Assembly: GCA_902776735.1 (NCBI GenBank)
Contig: CACYRE010000001.1
Coordinates: 1 to 48,394, forward strand
DNA length: 48,394 nt
Direction of reading: 5' to 3'
Source of the DNA: an uncultured Erysipelotrichaceae bacterium
GTDB taxonomy: Bacteria; Bacillota_I; Bacilli_A; RF39; UBA660
The notes under the pieces were generated by a model, which searched no databases, was not told the origin of the DNA, and saw only the letters and a list, made by a program, of their open reading frames with translations. How positions within the stretch are numbered: position 1 is the stretch's first letter; every line of letters begins with the position of its first letter. Made by a program: the position numbers and the translations under genes. Below are positions 33,182 through 40,985 of the stretch, piece by piece.

Positions 33182-33349
33182 CTAATAATTTAAATATTTT
33201 TTACCATCTATTATAATTCTATGATAAAAATAATCTTTTAATTCTTGCACTGAATTAGAATCTCTTTTAATATCCCATGGTTGGAAATAATCCTTATAGT
33301 TATAAATAAGCTGAACTAATTCATTTATAATAATATCTTTTTCTTCCAT
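33182..33349 (-). CDS. Small unknown protein (55 aa)
   Basis: A 55-residue, acidic N-terminus protein (MEEKDIIINELVQLIYNYKD). The ATG at 33349 follows GGTGG by 8 bases; a TTG five codons earlier overlaps that site. It has a Trp-containing middle (YFQPWDIKRDSN). No function is evident. It is tightly packed with its neighbours (TAATATG junction). Confidence 0.45.
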   Translation of the reverse strand: MEEKDIIINELVQLIYNYKDYFQPWDIKRDSNSVQELKDYFYHRIIIDGKKYLNY

Positions 33350-33350
33350 A

Positions 33351-33545
33351 TTAATTGCCACCAAATTTTGTATTTCCTAATAAATTATAAGACGCTAAAT
33401 AATTTTTACAAGAAACAGTAACATGAAAATCATCTATTTCTATATTAGATTTATTTATATACGTTACTAAATCACTATATTCATCTTTAATCTTACAAAT
33501 CTGTCTATGACTACAATTATTACATAATCTATCTATAATTAACAT
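33351..33545 (-). CDS. Small Cys-rich protein, possible zinc binder (64 aa)
   Basis: A 64-residue protein with LCNNCSHRQICK near the N-terminus (C-x2-C-x4-C) and a fourth Cys in TVSCKNYLAS, fitting a single structural zinc. Similar small phage proteins occur in Firmicute phages, role unknown. It may be a transcription or nuclease accessory factor. Confidence 0.55.
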   Translation of the reverse strand: MLIIDRLCNNCSHRQICKIKDEYSDLVTYINKSNIEIDDFHVTVSCKNYLASYNLLGNTKFGGN

Positions 33546-33546
33546 A

Positions 33547-33825
33547 TTAAATCTCCTTTATTTTATCTAATTCTTTAAATTGTAATTCATTTTCTGGAAT
33601 ATTTTCTTTAACCACTACAACATTACTTTCACCATACATAGAATTTATTTTTATAACTTGTCCTTCTTTTAATGGTCTAGTTGTTTTATATTCATAAATT
33701 TTACCAGTAAAAGGTTTTTCTGAATATTTATTTTCAAATATTACTCCTATATAATGATATTCATTAGAACGAACTTCTCCATTATTATTAATATTTACAT
33801 TAGATATTTCTGCATTATTTACCAT
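33547..33825 (-). CDS. Unknown small protein (92 aa)
   Basis: A 92-residue protein with a beta-barrel-like pattern: HYIGVIFENKYSEKPFTGKI, then LKEGQVIKINSMYGESNVVV. It resembles short OB-like or DUF5839-like folds found in Firmicute mobile elements, but this is only suggestive. An ATG with upstream TTTTTAATT is used; a ribosome-binding site is weak, so it may be coupled to the preceding small gene. Confidence 0.45.
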   Translation of the reverse strand: MVNNAEISNVNINNNGEVRSNEYHYIGVIFENKYSEKPFTGKIYEYKTTRPLKEGQVIKINSMYGESNVVVVKENIPENELQFKELDKIKEI

Positions 33826-33827
33826 AA

Positions 33828-33983
33828 TTAAAAACCTACTTTCTCATAATTACTTAATTTTTCTTCTAATTCTAAAATTCTAGAATTTTTTCCTCTTAAT
33901 TCATGTTTTAAAGATATTTTATCTCTTAATAAACTTACAATTAATTCAGTGACATTAATGTCTCTTAGTAATTTTTGTTTCAT
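33828..33983 (-). CDS. Small coiled-coil protein (51 aa)
   Basis: A 51-codon frame from ATG 33983 with GGAAGTG upstream, encoding MKQKLLRDINVTELIVSLLR, then a Lys/Glu-rich heptad region (RILELEEKLSNYEKVGF). Its stop lies three bases before the next start. A GCATATAATAAAT promoter-like motif stands upstream. It probably dimerises through its coiled coil. Role unknown. Confidence 0.55.
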   Translation of the reverse strand: MKQKLLRDINVTELIVSLLRDKISLKHELRGKNSRILELEEKLSNYEKVGF

Positions 33984-34005
33984 TTTTATTCACTTCCTTT
34001 ATTTA

Positions 34006-34923
34006 TTATATGCTTTCTAAACTCTTTATATAGCTATAAAATTGATTTAATTCATATTCTTTACATATTTTTTCATAAGAATTTAGTTTAGATTTTTGTA
34101 AAATTGTAAAATTTACTGGTCTTAATCTCATAATAGTATAATTAGCAATATATTTATCAAAATTATCTACTAATTGTTTTAACCATTTTTCATGAGATTT
34201 CTTTTTTATAATATAACCTTTAAAATTATCATGCTCATATAAATAATCTACTAAATCTAATATTAAATCTTTAGGCATTCTTTTTACTGGAGGTTCTATA
34301 TTATCAGAAGTATCTCCTTTAAATGCTCTATAATAAGGTAATTTAAAAGGTTCGACCGGAAATTTTTCAATATATTCTGGTGAATTTAAAGTTATTTCTT
34401 CATTTCCTTTTAAAGTTACTTTATGGATTATTGAAATATTTTCATCTAAAGTTTGTAATAAATCTTTATCTGTAGAAAAAATATAACATTTTCTATTAAG
34501 TTCACTACATATTTTAGCTCCAGTAAACATTAAATCATCTGCCTCGCATTCTAAGCCTGCTATTGTATGAAAATGATTTAAATTAGATATTAAATCTCTA
34601 ATTTTTTGAAAATCTTTCCAAAAATTTGTATTATTACTATGGTCTCTATTACTCTTATAATTTTCATTAAGTGTTTTTCTCCAGTCACAAGGTGAATCCT
34701 CACATAGAAAAACTTCATAATTTAATTTATCAAGAGTTCTTAATGTCTGACATAATCCAAATAAATGGCCACTAGGTATTCCCTGTGATGTTTTAAATCT
34801 ATCTGGAGTAAAAACAAAATAAGAACGATATAGTAAATTATTTAAATCAACAAATACAGGTATTCTATCACTATTATTTACTATACTAATTAAGTCATTC
34901 TTACCATTATTTATATTTTCCAT
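34006..34923 (-). CDS. 5'-3' exonuclease / flap endonuclease (T4 RNase H-like)
   Basis: A 305-residue FEN-family nuclease. The acidic and basic active-site elements are VDLNNLLYRSYF (Asp 26), LNENYKSNRD, ECEADDLMF (Glu 127, Asp 129-130), STDKDLLQ (Asp 152 and 154) and FKGDTSDNIEP. It removes RNA primers and flaps during lagging-strand synthesis. The helix-hairpin-helix region near 205-225 (KGDTSDNIEPPVKRMPKDLI) is conserved. It lies in the replication operon upstream of small unknown genes. Confidence 0.92.
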   Translation of the reverse strand: MENINNGKNDLISIVNNSDRIPVFVDLNNLLYRSYFVFTPDRFKTSQGIPSGHLFGLCQTLRTLDKLNYEVFLCEDSPCDWRKTLNENYKSNRDHSNNTNFWKDFQKIRDLISNLNHFHTIAGLECEADDLMFTGAKICSELNRKCYIFSTDKDLLQTLDENISIIHKVTLKGNEEITLNSPEYIEKFPVEPFKLPYYRAFKGDTSDNIEPPVKRMPKDLILDLVDYLYEHDNFKGYIIKKKSHEKWLKQLVDNFDKYIANYTIMRLRPVNFTILQKSKLNSYEKICKEYELNQFYSYIKSLESI

Positions 34924-34924
34924 A

Positions 34925-35191
34925 TTAATCTTCCTCTTTATATTTCTTTAAAACCTCATCTAATATAAACTGTCTAGCTTCTTCTTTTATCGGATAAGCT
35001 ACACTTCTTCCTTTATCATCTACTGGAAATTTTAAATACTTTCCTTTAATTCCATCCATTAATTTTATATCATTTATAATTATATCATAATCTATAATTA
35101 TATCAATATCAGCTAAAAAATTCTTTCCAAGATGATTTTTTTCTATATAATCATTATTATATTTATTCATCTTTATTTTAGATAATATCAT
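34925..35191 (-). CDS. Divergent SpoVG-like protein (second paralogue)
   Basis: An 88-residue protein that matches SpoVG in length and in the pattern ADIDIIIDYDIIINDIKLMD, then KGKYLKFPVDDKGRSVAYPI and KEEARQFILDEVLKKY. The AMPSKK and DIAHPINSSTR signatures of classical SpoVG are replaced by KFPVDDKGR and AYPIKEEAR, the pattern of phage-type SpoVG-fold proteins. Two paralogues in one phage (with 22722-22456) suggest two distinct nucleic-acid targets. Confidence 0.75.
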   Translation of the reverse strand: MILSKIKMNKYNNDYIEKNHLGKNFLADIDIIIDYDIIINDIKLMDGIKGKYLKFPVDDKGRSVAYPIKEEARQFILDEVLKKYKEED

Positions 35192-35192
35192 T

Positions 35193-35909
35193 TTAATATC
35201 CTCCTATAATGTCTGTTTCATTCCAGGTAGAAACATCAATTTCATTGTAATTATTTTTATCTATTCTAACTATAACTCTTTTAATTCCTGAATTTATAAT
35301 TAATCTTTTACAAATACTACATGGAGATGGGTCATCTACATAAGACAATTCTTTAGATGAACCATTATAAAAATCACATAATTTACCAACTAGATACATA
35401 GTACTATCAATCATATCTTTTCTACTAGCTGAAATAATAGCATTCATTTCAGCATGACATGAAACACAGTTAGAATAATCTGTTCCTCTTTCTGAATTTT
35501 GTCTTAAACATTTTCCTCTTTCTAAGCAAGAAGGTAAACCTCTAGGAGCTCCATTATATCCAGTAGAAATAATTTCATCATTCTTAACAATAATCGCTCC
35601 ATAATGTCTTTTTAAACAAGTACTTCTTTTTGATGCTGCTTCTGCAATATTTAAATAATAATTTGTTTTATCTATTCTATTAATTTTATTATTTTCTTTT
35701 TCTTTCATTAAATCAGACATTCTAACCCATTTTCTTCCACTATCTGTTTTAACTGCTAATTCTATATCAATAAAATTTCCATTTATACTATAATAATCTG
35801 GTGTTTGGTCTATTGAACATGCACCACATTTACAAGAAATAAGATTACCTTTTAAATCTCCTTGAATATAGTCATTACATTTCAAACAATGTATAATTTC
35901 ACCTTCCAT
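35193..35909 (-). CDS. dCMP deaminase with N-terminal zinc ribbon fusion
   Basis: A 238-residue protein. The catalytic domain covers residues 80-230: YGAIIVKNDEIISTGYNGAP, the zinc/proton shuttle CHAEMNA (His 152, Glu 154), and PSPCSIC (Cys 197, Cys 200). It converts dCMP to dUMP, feeding ThyX. The first ~70 residues carry a four-Cys module (C8, C11, C26, C28: HCLKCN and SCKCGA) not found in ordinary dCMP deaminases. This resembles the small phage zinc domain with CxxC...CxCG and may serve as a regulatory or RNA-binding addition. Confidence 0.92.
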   Translation of the reverse strand: MEGEIIHCLKCNDYIQGDLKGNLISCKCGACSIDQTPDYYSINGNFIDIELAVKTDSGRKWVRMSDLMKEKENNKINRIDKTNYYLNIAEAASKRSTCLKRHYGAIIVKNDEIISTGYNGAPRGLPSCLERGKCLRQNSERGTDYSNCVSCHAEMNAIISASRKDMIDSTMYLVGKLCDFYNGSSKELSYVDDPSPCSICKRLIINSGIKRVIVRIDKNNYNEIDVSTWNETDIIGGY

Positions 35910-35934
35910 AGTTAACCTCCAATTATAATTAATA

Positions 35935-36300
35935 TTATTTATTATACCTTCTATTTAATAAGTCTTTAATATCTACACCTTCTTCTTCCATTTGAGAAGC
36001 GTATTCTTCCATATTAAATTCTCCTTTAGAATATAAATCTACTGTAGCAAATAAATCGCTCATAAAATCAGCTAAATCGTCAGCTTTAATATTAGTATGT
36101 TCACTAAACATAAAAGTATAAGCTATAATAATACAAAAATTATCTATAGCTTCTTGTACTTCATTATCATAAAATACTTTAAATTTACGATTTAATTCAT
36201 CTCTAATTTGATTTTCAAATTGATTTCCCCATTCAGCTAAAGCTAGCTTATTATTATCTCTAGCAGCTTTTTGTAATCTTCTTATTTCATTTCTATCCAA
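35935..36300 (-). CDS. Unknown helical protein (121 aa)
   Basis: A 121-residue, mostly helical protein: LQKAARDNNKLALAEWGNQF, then EAIDNFCIIIAYTFMFSEHT and DLFATVDLYSKGEFNMEEYA. Similar small helical proteins occur in low-GC Gram-positive phages. No catalytic motif. It is next to SbcC-C and may belong to the recombination operon. Confidence 0.5.
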   Translation of the reverse strand: MDRNEIRRLQKAARDNNKLALAEWGNQFENQIRDELNRKFKVFYDNEVQEAIDNFCIIIAYTFMFSEHTNIKADDLADFMSDLFATVDLYSKGEFNMEEYASQMEEEGVDIKDLLNRRYNK

Positions 36301-36322
36301 TAAAATCTCTTCCTTTTAATAT

Positions 36323-36958
36323 TTATAATACTAATCTTACTTCACCGTTTTTAACTTCATAAGTTTTATCAGCTATATCTATAAATCGAGGGTCATGAGC
36401 TACAAGTACAAATATAAATCCATATCTTTCAGATAAAGAAGTTAATAAACTTCTTAAATATGGAATATACTGGTCTGATAATGCAGAAAAAGCTTCATCT
36501 GCAAAAAGAATCGGACTTAATCCTTGATATAATATAAAATAAATTTGTAAAATAAAACCTACAATTGTTTTAATACCAAAACCATTATCTTTTATATCTG
36601 TTTTAATTTTTGAACCATCCTCTTGTTCTTCTATTAAATAAATATTAAGACTGTTAGAATTTCTGTATTCAGATAATTCAAATTCTATACTATATTTTTT
36701 ATCAAAAAATATAGTAGAAACTGCTGTATTTAATAATTCTTCTAAATGGTCTATATGACTTCTAGATAATTTATCAATTATTTCTTTCATATATTCAATA
36801 GCAAATTCATAAGTTTTATGTTCTTTTATTTTATTTTGCATTGTATTTTGATATTCTTCTTTTTGTCTAATTCTATCATCTAATGCTGCTTGAATTGTAT
36901 CATATTTAGATTTTAATTGAATAGCAGTATTATAAAGATTATTGTAATTTTCTATCAT
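36323..36958 (-). CDS. SbcC/Rad50-like ATPase, C-terminal half (separate polypeptide)
   Basis: A 211-residue protein with the C-terminal half of an SMC/Rad50 ATPase: a coiled-coil start (residues 1-70), a signature-like turn NGFGIKTIVGFILQIYF (a variant of the usual LSGG motif), Walker B ILFADEAFSALS with its D-loop, and the H-loop VLVAHDPRFID. It must pair with the N-terminal half at 38470-37277 to make an ATP-binding site. T4 gp46 holds all these parts in one chain. Here the chain is divided. Confidence 0.85.
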   Translation of the reverse strand: MIENYNNLYNTAIQLKSKYDTIQAALDDRIRQKEEYQNTMQNKIKEHKTYEFAIEYMKEIIDKLSRSHIDHLEELLNTAVSTIFFDKKYSIEFELSEYRNSNSLNIYLIEEQEDGSKIKTDIKDNGFGIKTIVGFILQIYFILYQGLSPILFADEAFSALSDQYIPYLRSLLTSLSERYGFIFVLVAHDPRFIDIADKTYEVKNGEVRLVL

Positions 36959-36960
36959 AA

Positions 36961-37260
36961 TTATTCTCCTTGAATTGCATTTGCATATTTAACTAATTCT
37001 TCATTTAATGATTTTTCTAATTTATTAATTTCTATATCTAAATCATTGTAAGATGCAATTCCCATGCTATTAAGTTGTTCCATTAAACTTTTTTCATCTT
37101 GTTCTAATTGATTCTTAATTACTTCTTGTTTCATATAAGCACTTTCTGCTTCTTTAGTTTTTGTATCTATTTCAGATAGCAATGTCTTTTTATCATTATC
37201 TGATAATTCTTCTATATATTTATTTTTATCTTCTGCATTTACAAAATTTTCTAAAATCAT
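36961..37260 (-). CDS. Coiled-coil protein between the SbcC halves (99 aa)
   Basis: A 99-residue, Glu/Lys-rich helical protein beginning MILENFVNAEDKNKYIEELS. I start at ATG 37260, preceded by AAAGGAATAAAGAA. A longer frame from 37299 overlaps the upstream gene and lacks a ribosome-binding site. It might supply the return coil of a three-piece Rad50-like complex or be an accessory. It was translated as a separate gene in the same operon. Confidence 0.6.
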   Translation of the reverse strand: MILENFVNAEDKNKYIEELSDNDKKTLLSEIDTKTKEAESAYMKQEVIKNQLEQDEKSLMEQLNSMGIASYNDLDIEINKLEKSLNEELVKYANAIQGE

Positions 37261-37276
37261 TTCTTTATTCCTTTCT

Positions 37277-38470
37277 TTAACTATGTATTGGATTTCCACA
37301 ATATGGACAAATCTTTATATAATTTTTTAATTCTTTATAAAAATCAATTGAAGATTTAATAGCTATTTTATTAGCCTCTATTTCTATTTCAGAATAATTT
37401 ATTTCTTCATGTTTAATTTTTAAAGATTTTAATTCTATAATTTTCATTATGTCATCTCTATCTACTTTAATATGAGTCACAGGATTCAATTTAAGAGACT
37501 TTTTTTGTTCAGATATATAATTTATCTTATATTTTATTTCTTTCAATAAAAATAAATCCTGGTGATTCTGGACAGTATTTAATTTATATTTCTCTAATTT
37601 ATTTAATTCTTCCTGTATATTTGATAAATCTCCTATTATATTATGTAATTTAATAAAGTAATTTGTTAATAAAATAATTTTATCATTCAATTCTACTATA
37701 GAATTATTTAATAATTTATAATTAGTATAATCTGTTAAAGCTTTATCAAATGCAACTTTATTCAATCCTTTATTTTCTAAAAGTTTATCTCTTCTATTTT
37801 TAAGGTCTTTTAAAAGATTTAATTTAGACACTTTTGGTTGAAGCTCTATTATTTTAATACAAGCATCTATTATTGGTTTAGCATTTTCTAATTCTTCTTT
37901 ATATTTAGTTATATCTAAATCTACTGTATTTATACTACCTTGTAACATATCTATAGTTTTATTAAGATTTTGTCTATCAGATACCATAGATTTTAAAGCT
38001 TCTGATAATTTATCATTTTCTCCTGAATCTATAATAAATCTAAATGTTTCTACTCCAGATTTATCTAATAAAAATGGATAATTCATTTGGTCCCAAAAAT
38101 TTAACTGTTCCTTGTTTCCATTTAAAACTAATTCTTTTATGTTTAAAGAATTAGCTACTATTTCTGGAGTAGCCTGTCCAAATTTAGAATATTTTTCTCC
38201 ATCAACTACATAAGTTGATTCTTTTAATCCTTTTTGTAGTATTACAACATGACCATTATATTGTATACCTACTATATAATTTGATTGTCCTGACCTTATA
38301 GGAGTAGTTCCAGGTACAGTAAAAGTAGCTGCTTTTATTGCTTTTAATATACTACTTTTACCGTTGTTACTAGGACCTATAATTACATTTAATCCTGGAA
38401 TAAATTCTAAAGCTGCTTTTTTAATAATTTGATAATCTTTAATTTGAACTTGCATATTTTTATCATTCAT
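37277..38470 (-). CDS. SbcC/Rad50-like ATPase, N-terminal half ending at the zinc hook
   Basis: A 397-residue protein. Walker A is VIIGPSNNGKSSILKAI (about 34-46). A Q-loop-like element and lobe I follow. A long coiled coil spans residues 180-380. The last residues are KICPYCGNPIHS, so the CPxC zinc hook (C388, C391) lies at the very C-terminus. In Rad50 and gp46 the hook sits in the middle of the chain. Here translation stops six residues later. The C-terminal ATPase half is a separate gene (36958-36323). No CGG or other slippage signal is visible at the stop, so the split is real in this sequence. Confidence 0.88.
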   Translation of the reverse strand: MNDKNMQVQIKDYQIIKKAALEFIPGLNVIIGPSNNGKSSILKAIKAATFTVPGTTPIRSGQSNYIVGIQYNGHVVILQKGLKESTYVVDGEKYSKFGQATPEIVANSLNIKELVLNGNKEQLNFWDQMNYPFLLDKSGVETFRFIIDSGENDKLSEALKSMVSDRQNLNKTIDMLQGSINTVDLDITKYKEELENAKPIIDACIKIIELQPKVSKLNLLKDLKNRRDKLLENKGLNKVAFDKALTDYTNYKLLNNSIVELNDKIILLTNYFIKLHNIIGDLSNIQEELNKLEKYKLNTVQNHQDLFLLKEIKYKINYISEQKKSLKLNPVTHIKVDRDDIMKIIELKSLKIKHEEINYSEIEIEANKIAIKSSIDFYKELKNYIKICPYCGNPIHS

Positions 38471-38496
38471 AAATAATACCTCTTAAAATATTATGA

Positions 38497-39816
38497 TTAT
38501 TTCTCTAAACTTTTTAAATAGTCTTTAATTGATTTAATAGATGAATTTACTAATTTCTTAGTAGGATTTGCTTCTACAGAAAGTTCACTATCAAATTCAG
38601 TATACAAAGATAAGTCAGCTTGATTATAATACACTGAATAAACTTGACCTGTTGAATCTACACCATACATAAAATAAACTTTAACCTTATCTCCATTTAA
38701 TTCAGTTTTTTCAACTTTAATACTTTGTAATTCTTTTGGTAAAATAGAATCTACATTTATATTATTTGAAATTGAAGTTTTTAAATATTCTGGAACTTCC
38801 GGTTGTTTTACTTTAAAAGCATCCTTAGGAATTAATTTAGATATAGTTATAAAATTTTCACCAATTAATTTCATTAATTGGTTTTCTCCTCTAAATTTAT
38901 ATTCCTGATTATTAATATACATGGAACCGTTTCCACCACCACGCATTTCTACTAATTTATGGTTTTCTCCATTATAAACTATCGGAATATCTTCTATTAC
39001 TTCTCGATAAGTTAAAGGTAAACAAATTCCTCTTCCATATAAAATATAAAAAGGAACTTTAGTATTTCCATATCCAAATCTACTTTTTATTGCTTTATAA
39101 GTTACTTTTTGACCTAAATTAGTTTTAGCAAAATCAGAACTTACTTTATTTAATAATAAAACTACATCTGATAAATAAATGCTTGCTTGTCCTCCTACAG
39201 GAGCTTCTATAGGAATATAAGTTCCTATACTCTTTGCTGTATGATTTATACATATAAAAGTTGTTTTAGTTTTCTCATCAATTGCTAAACCATTAATAGT
39301 TTTTAAAAGTATTTTTAAAGATTTAGAATCTCCACCTACTTTAGGAGTATTTGCGTCTGTACCATCTTCTTTATATAAACCACTATCTAATGCTCCTAAA
39401 CTATCTATTATTATAATATCTGCCAAATGATTATTTGCTATTTGTTGAACTAATATATTAACTCCACCACAATCATTGTTTCTAAATACAAAGAAATTTC
39501 CATTAGGGTTAGTTTTCTTACTATATACATAAGGATTAATTCCCATAGTTTCTAACATATTTGAATTGATACCACCTTCAGTATCTATATAAGCTACTTT
39601 ATATTTTTGTTCACACATTTCTCTTGCTATTTCTAAAGCTAAAGTTGATTTTCCTGTTCCAGATTCTGCTGCTATTTGAATTACACTTCCAATATTTAAA
39701 CCTTCATTAAACATTCCATTCAATACTGGATTTTTAAATGTAATTTTATCAACGTCATCTTCCAAAATATCGAACAAACCGTCTATATCTCCTATGTTAC
39801 TTATAGATTTAGCCAT
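38497..39816 (-). CDS. uvsX: RecA/UvsX-like recombinase
   Basis: A 439-residue strand-exchange ATPase. Walker A is AESGTGKST (50-58). The catalytic Glu lies in YIDTEGGINS and Walker B in IIIIDSLGALDSG. L1/L2-like loops include the Gly-rich PKVGGDSKSLKILLK and the segment TYIPIEAPVGGQASIYLSDV. It is larger than T4 UvsX (391) and has an extended C-terminal domain (residues 290-439) with GGGNGSMYI. It mediates recombination-dependent replication and repair with the SbcCD-like proteins and SSB. Confidence 0.92.
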   Translation of the reverse strand: MAKSISNIGDIDGLFDILEDDVDKITFKNPVLNGMFNEGLNIGSVIQIAAESGTGKSTLALEIAREMCEQKYKVAYIDTEGGINSNMLETMGINPYVYSKKTNPNGNFFVFRNNDCGGVNILVQQIANNHLADIIIIDSLGALDSGLYKEDGTDANTPKVGGDSKSLKILLKTINGLAIDEKTKTTFICINHTAKSIGTYIPIEAPVGGQASIYLSDVVLLLNKVSSDFAKTNLGQKVTYKAIKSRFGYGNTKVPFYILYGRGICLPLTYREVIEDIPIVYNGENHKLVEMRGGGNGSMYINNQEYKFRGENQLMKLIGENFITISKLIPKDAFKVKQPEVPEYLKTSISNNINVDSILPKELQSIKVEKTELNGDKVKVYFMYGVDSTGQVYSVYYNQADLSLYTEFDSELSVEANPTKKLVNSSIKSIKDYLKSLEK

Positions 39817-39842
39817 ATTTTTATTCCTCCTTATAATATATA

Positions 39843-40670
39843 TTATGTTCCATGAGGTTGAATATTCATAGCTTTATTGTATATTTTTTTAGCATTTTCA
39901 TATTCTTTCTTCTTTCTAAAATAAAGCTTCTTAGCATCCTCAGTTGAAATAGTTATTTCATTAAACATTTCTAATAAATCTAAAGAATCCTCAAAATAAT
40001 TCATCTTTATAGTATTTACATGTATTTCTTTTACTTCTTTTATTACTTGATTTTCTATATTTTCTACTTCCATTTTTTCTATTGATTTAGTGTAAAGGTT
40101 TTCTATATTATCTACATTTACAAAAATAGTTCTTTTCTTTATAATAAAACCAGTTTTATCATGTTCTAATTTAATATATCCATTTGTATTTAATTTAGAT
40201 ATACTTCTTTTTACTGATTGTTCTGATAAATTTAATTCTTCTGATATTTGTTTATTACTCATTTTACAATTTAGTTTATCTATATTTTTATTTTTCTTAA
40301 AACCTAAACAATAAGCAAGTATTATTTTATCTAATTCTGTTAAATCATTATTATAAAAAATATTATAAGGAATAGAAATATAAATGCTTTTTTTATCTAC
40401 GTTATACTGATTATTATAGATATAATAAACCTCTTCATTATTATCTAAAATACCTAAAGATAAAGCTTTTTTAATCGATTCATTTATAGTATCTTTATGA
40501 TATTTTAAAAGGTTTTTAATTTTTTCTTTTAATTCTATATTTAATAAAACCTCTTTATTTTTACTTCTATGAATCATATAAAGTATTTGAGATAAAACTA
40601 TTTTTTGTTTAAGAGATAAACTCTTTTCTTCTAGTAAAAATCTATAAAGGATAATATTACTTTTTTTCAT
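39843..40670 (-). CDS. Winged-helix replication initiator-like / DNA-binding protein
   Basis: A 275-residue protein. The middle contains a winged helix-turn-helix, NKQISEELNLSEQSVKRSIS followed by KLNTNGYIKLEHDKTGFIIK (about residues 140-180). The N-terminal 100 residues are a second helical/winged region of the type seen in phage and plasmid replication proteins (MKKSNIILYRFLLEEKSLSL). Directly upstream, across a terminator, lie four tandem 22-bp repeats. This arrangement (repeat array next to a two-wHTH protein) is typical of iteron-type origins. The role is inferred; it could also be a transcription regulator. Confidence 0.6.
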   Translation of the reverse strand: MKKSNIILYRFLLEEKSLSLKQKIVLSQILYMIHRSKNKEVLLNIELKEKIKNLLKYHKDTINESIKKALSLGILDNNEEVYYIYNNQYNVDKKSIYISIPYNIFYNNDLTELDKIILAYCLGFKKNKNIDKLNCKMSNKQISEELNLSEQSVKRSISKLNTNGYIKLEHDKTGFIIKKRTIFVNVDNIENLYTKSIEKMEVENIENQVIKEVKEIHVNTIKMNYFEDSLDLLEMFNEITISTEDAKKLYFRKKKEYENAKKIYNKAMNIQPHGT

Positions 40671-40717
40671 TTAAACCTCCAATAAAAATTTAACTAAATC
40701 TCTTTATATTAATATGC

Positions 40718-40755
40718 AAAAAGAAGAAAAAGAGAGAGAAATCCCACGAAGTGGG
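40718..40755 (-). terminator. Hairpin terminator before the winged-helix gene
   Basis: The minus strand reads CCCAC, loop TTC, GTGGG, followed by ATTTCTCTCTCTTTTTCTTC. A GC-rich stem with a pyrimidine/T tract. It separates the repeat region from the 40670 gene. Confidence 0.75.
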
Positions 40756-40857
40756 TTTATTTCTCATTTATTATTAGTTTATTATTTATTTATAGGAAAA
40801 TTTGCAAAGCCCGAAAGCCTTTTATACCATGCTATACAAGTCACAAAATTTTCTCCA
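40756..40857 (-). other. Spacer between terminator and repeats, promoter-like
   Basis: On the minus strand this contains TTGTATAGCATGGTATAAAAGG, where TATAAA could serve as a -10 box. A GC-rich stretch (GGCTTTCGGGCTTTGC) follows. No protein gene is visible. Together with the repeats it may be an origin or a short RNA gene. Confidence 0.35.
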
Positions 40858-40945
40858 CGGAGGTACTGTTTCAGCTCAGCGGGGGTACTGTTTCAGCCCA
40901 GCGGAGGTACTGTTTCAGCTCAGCGGAGGTACTGTTTCAGCTTGG
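40858..40945 (+). repeat. Four tandem 22-bp direct repeats (iteron-like)
   Basis: Units at 40858, 40880, 40902 and 40924, each 22 bases, without spacers. The shared core is GGTACTGTTTCAGC. Units 1 and 3 are identical; unit 2 differs by two changes (an extra G and CCC), unit 4 in its last bases. The period equals two helical turns, and the repeats are GC-rich in an AT-rich region. They precede the winged-helix gene. This fits iterons of a replication origin or a multi-site operator. Confidence 0.85.
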
Positions 40946-40950
40946 AGACT

Positions 40951-40985
40951 TAAAAATTTGAGACCGAAATTTAACCTCCGGTCTC
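40951..40985 (-). terminator. Terminator overlapping the end of the RuvC-like gene
   Basis: The minus strand has GAGACCG, loop GAGGTTAAATTT, CGGTCTC, then AAATTTTTAA. The frameshifted stop TAA (40973-40971) lies in the loop, so termination follows directly on the extended reading frame. This supports 40971 as the true gene end. Confidence 0.8.

Noticed and set aside
37277-37299. CGG-type frameshift joining the SbcC halves
   Set aside because: No CGG codon is present at the end of the N-half, and the next genes have their own ribosome-binding sites.
40858-40945. CRISPR array
   Set aside because: The repeats are directly tandem with no spacers and no cas genes nearby.
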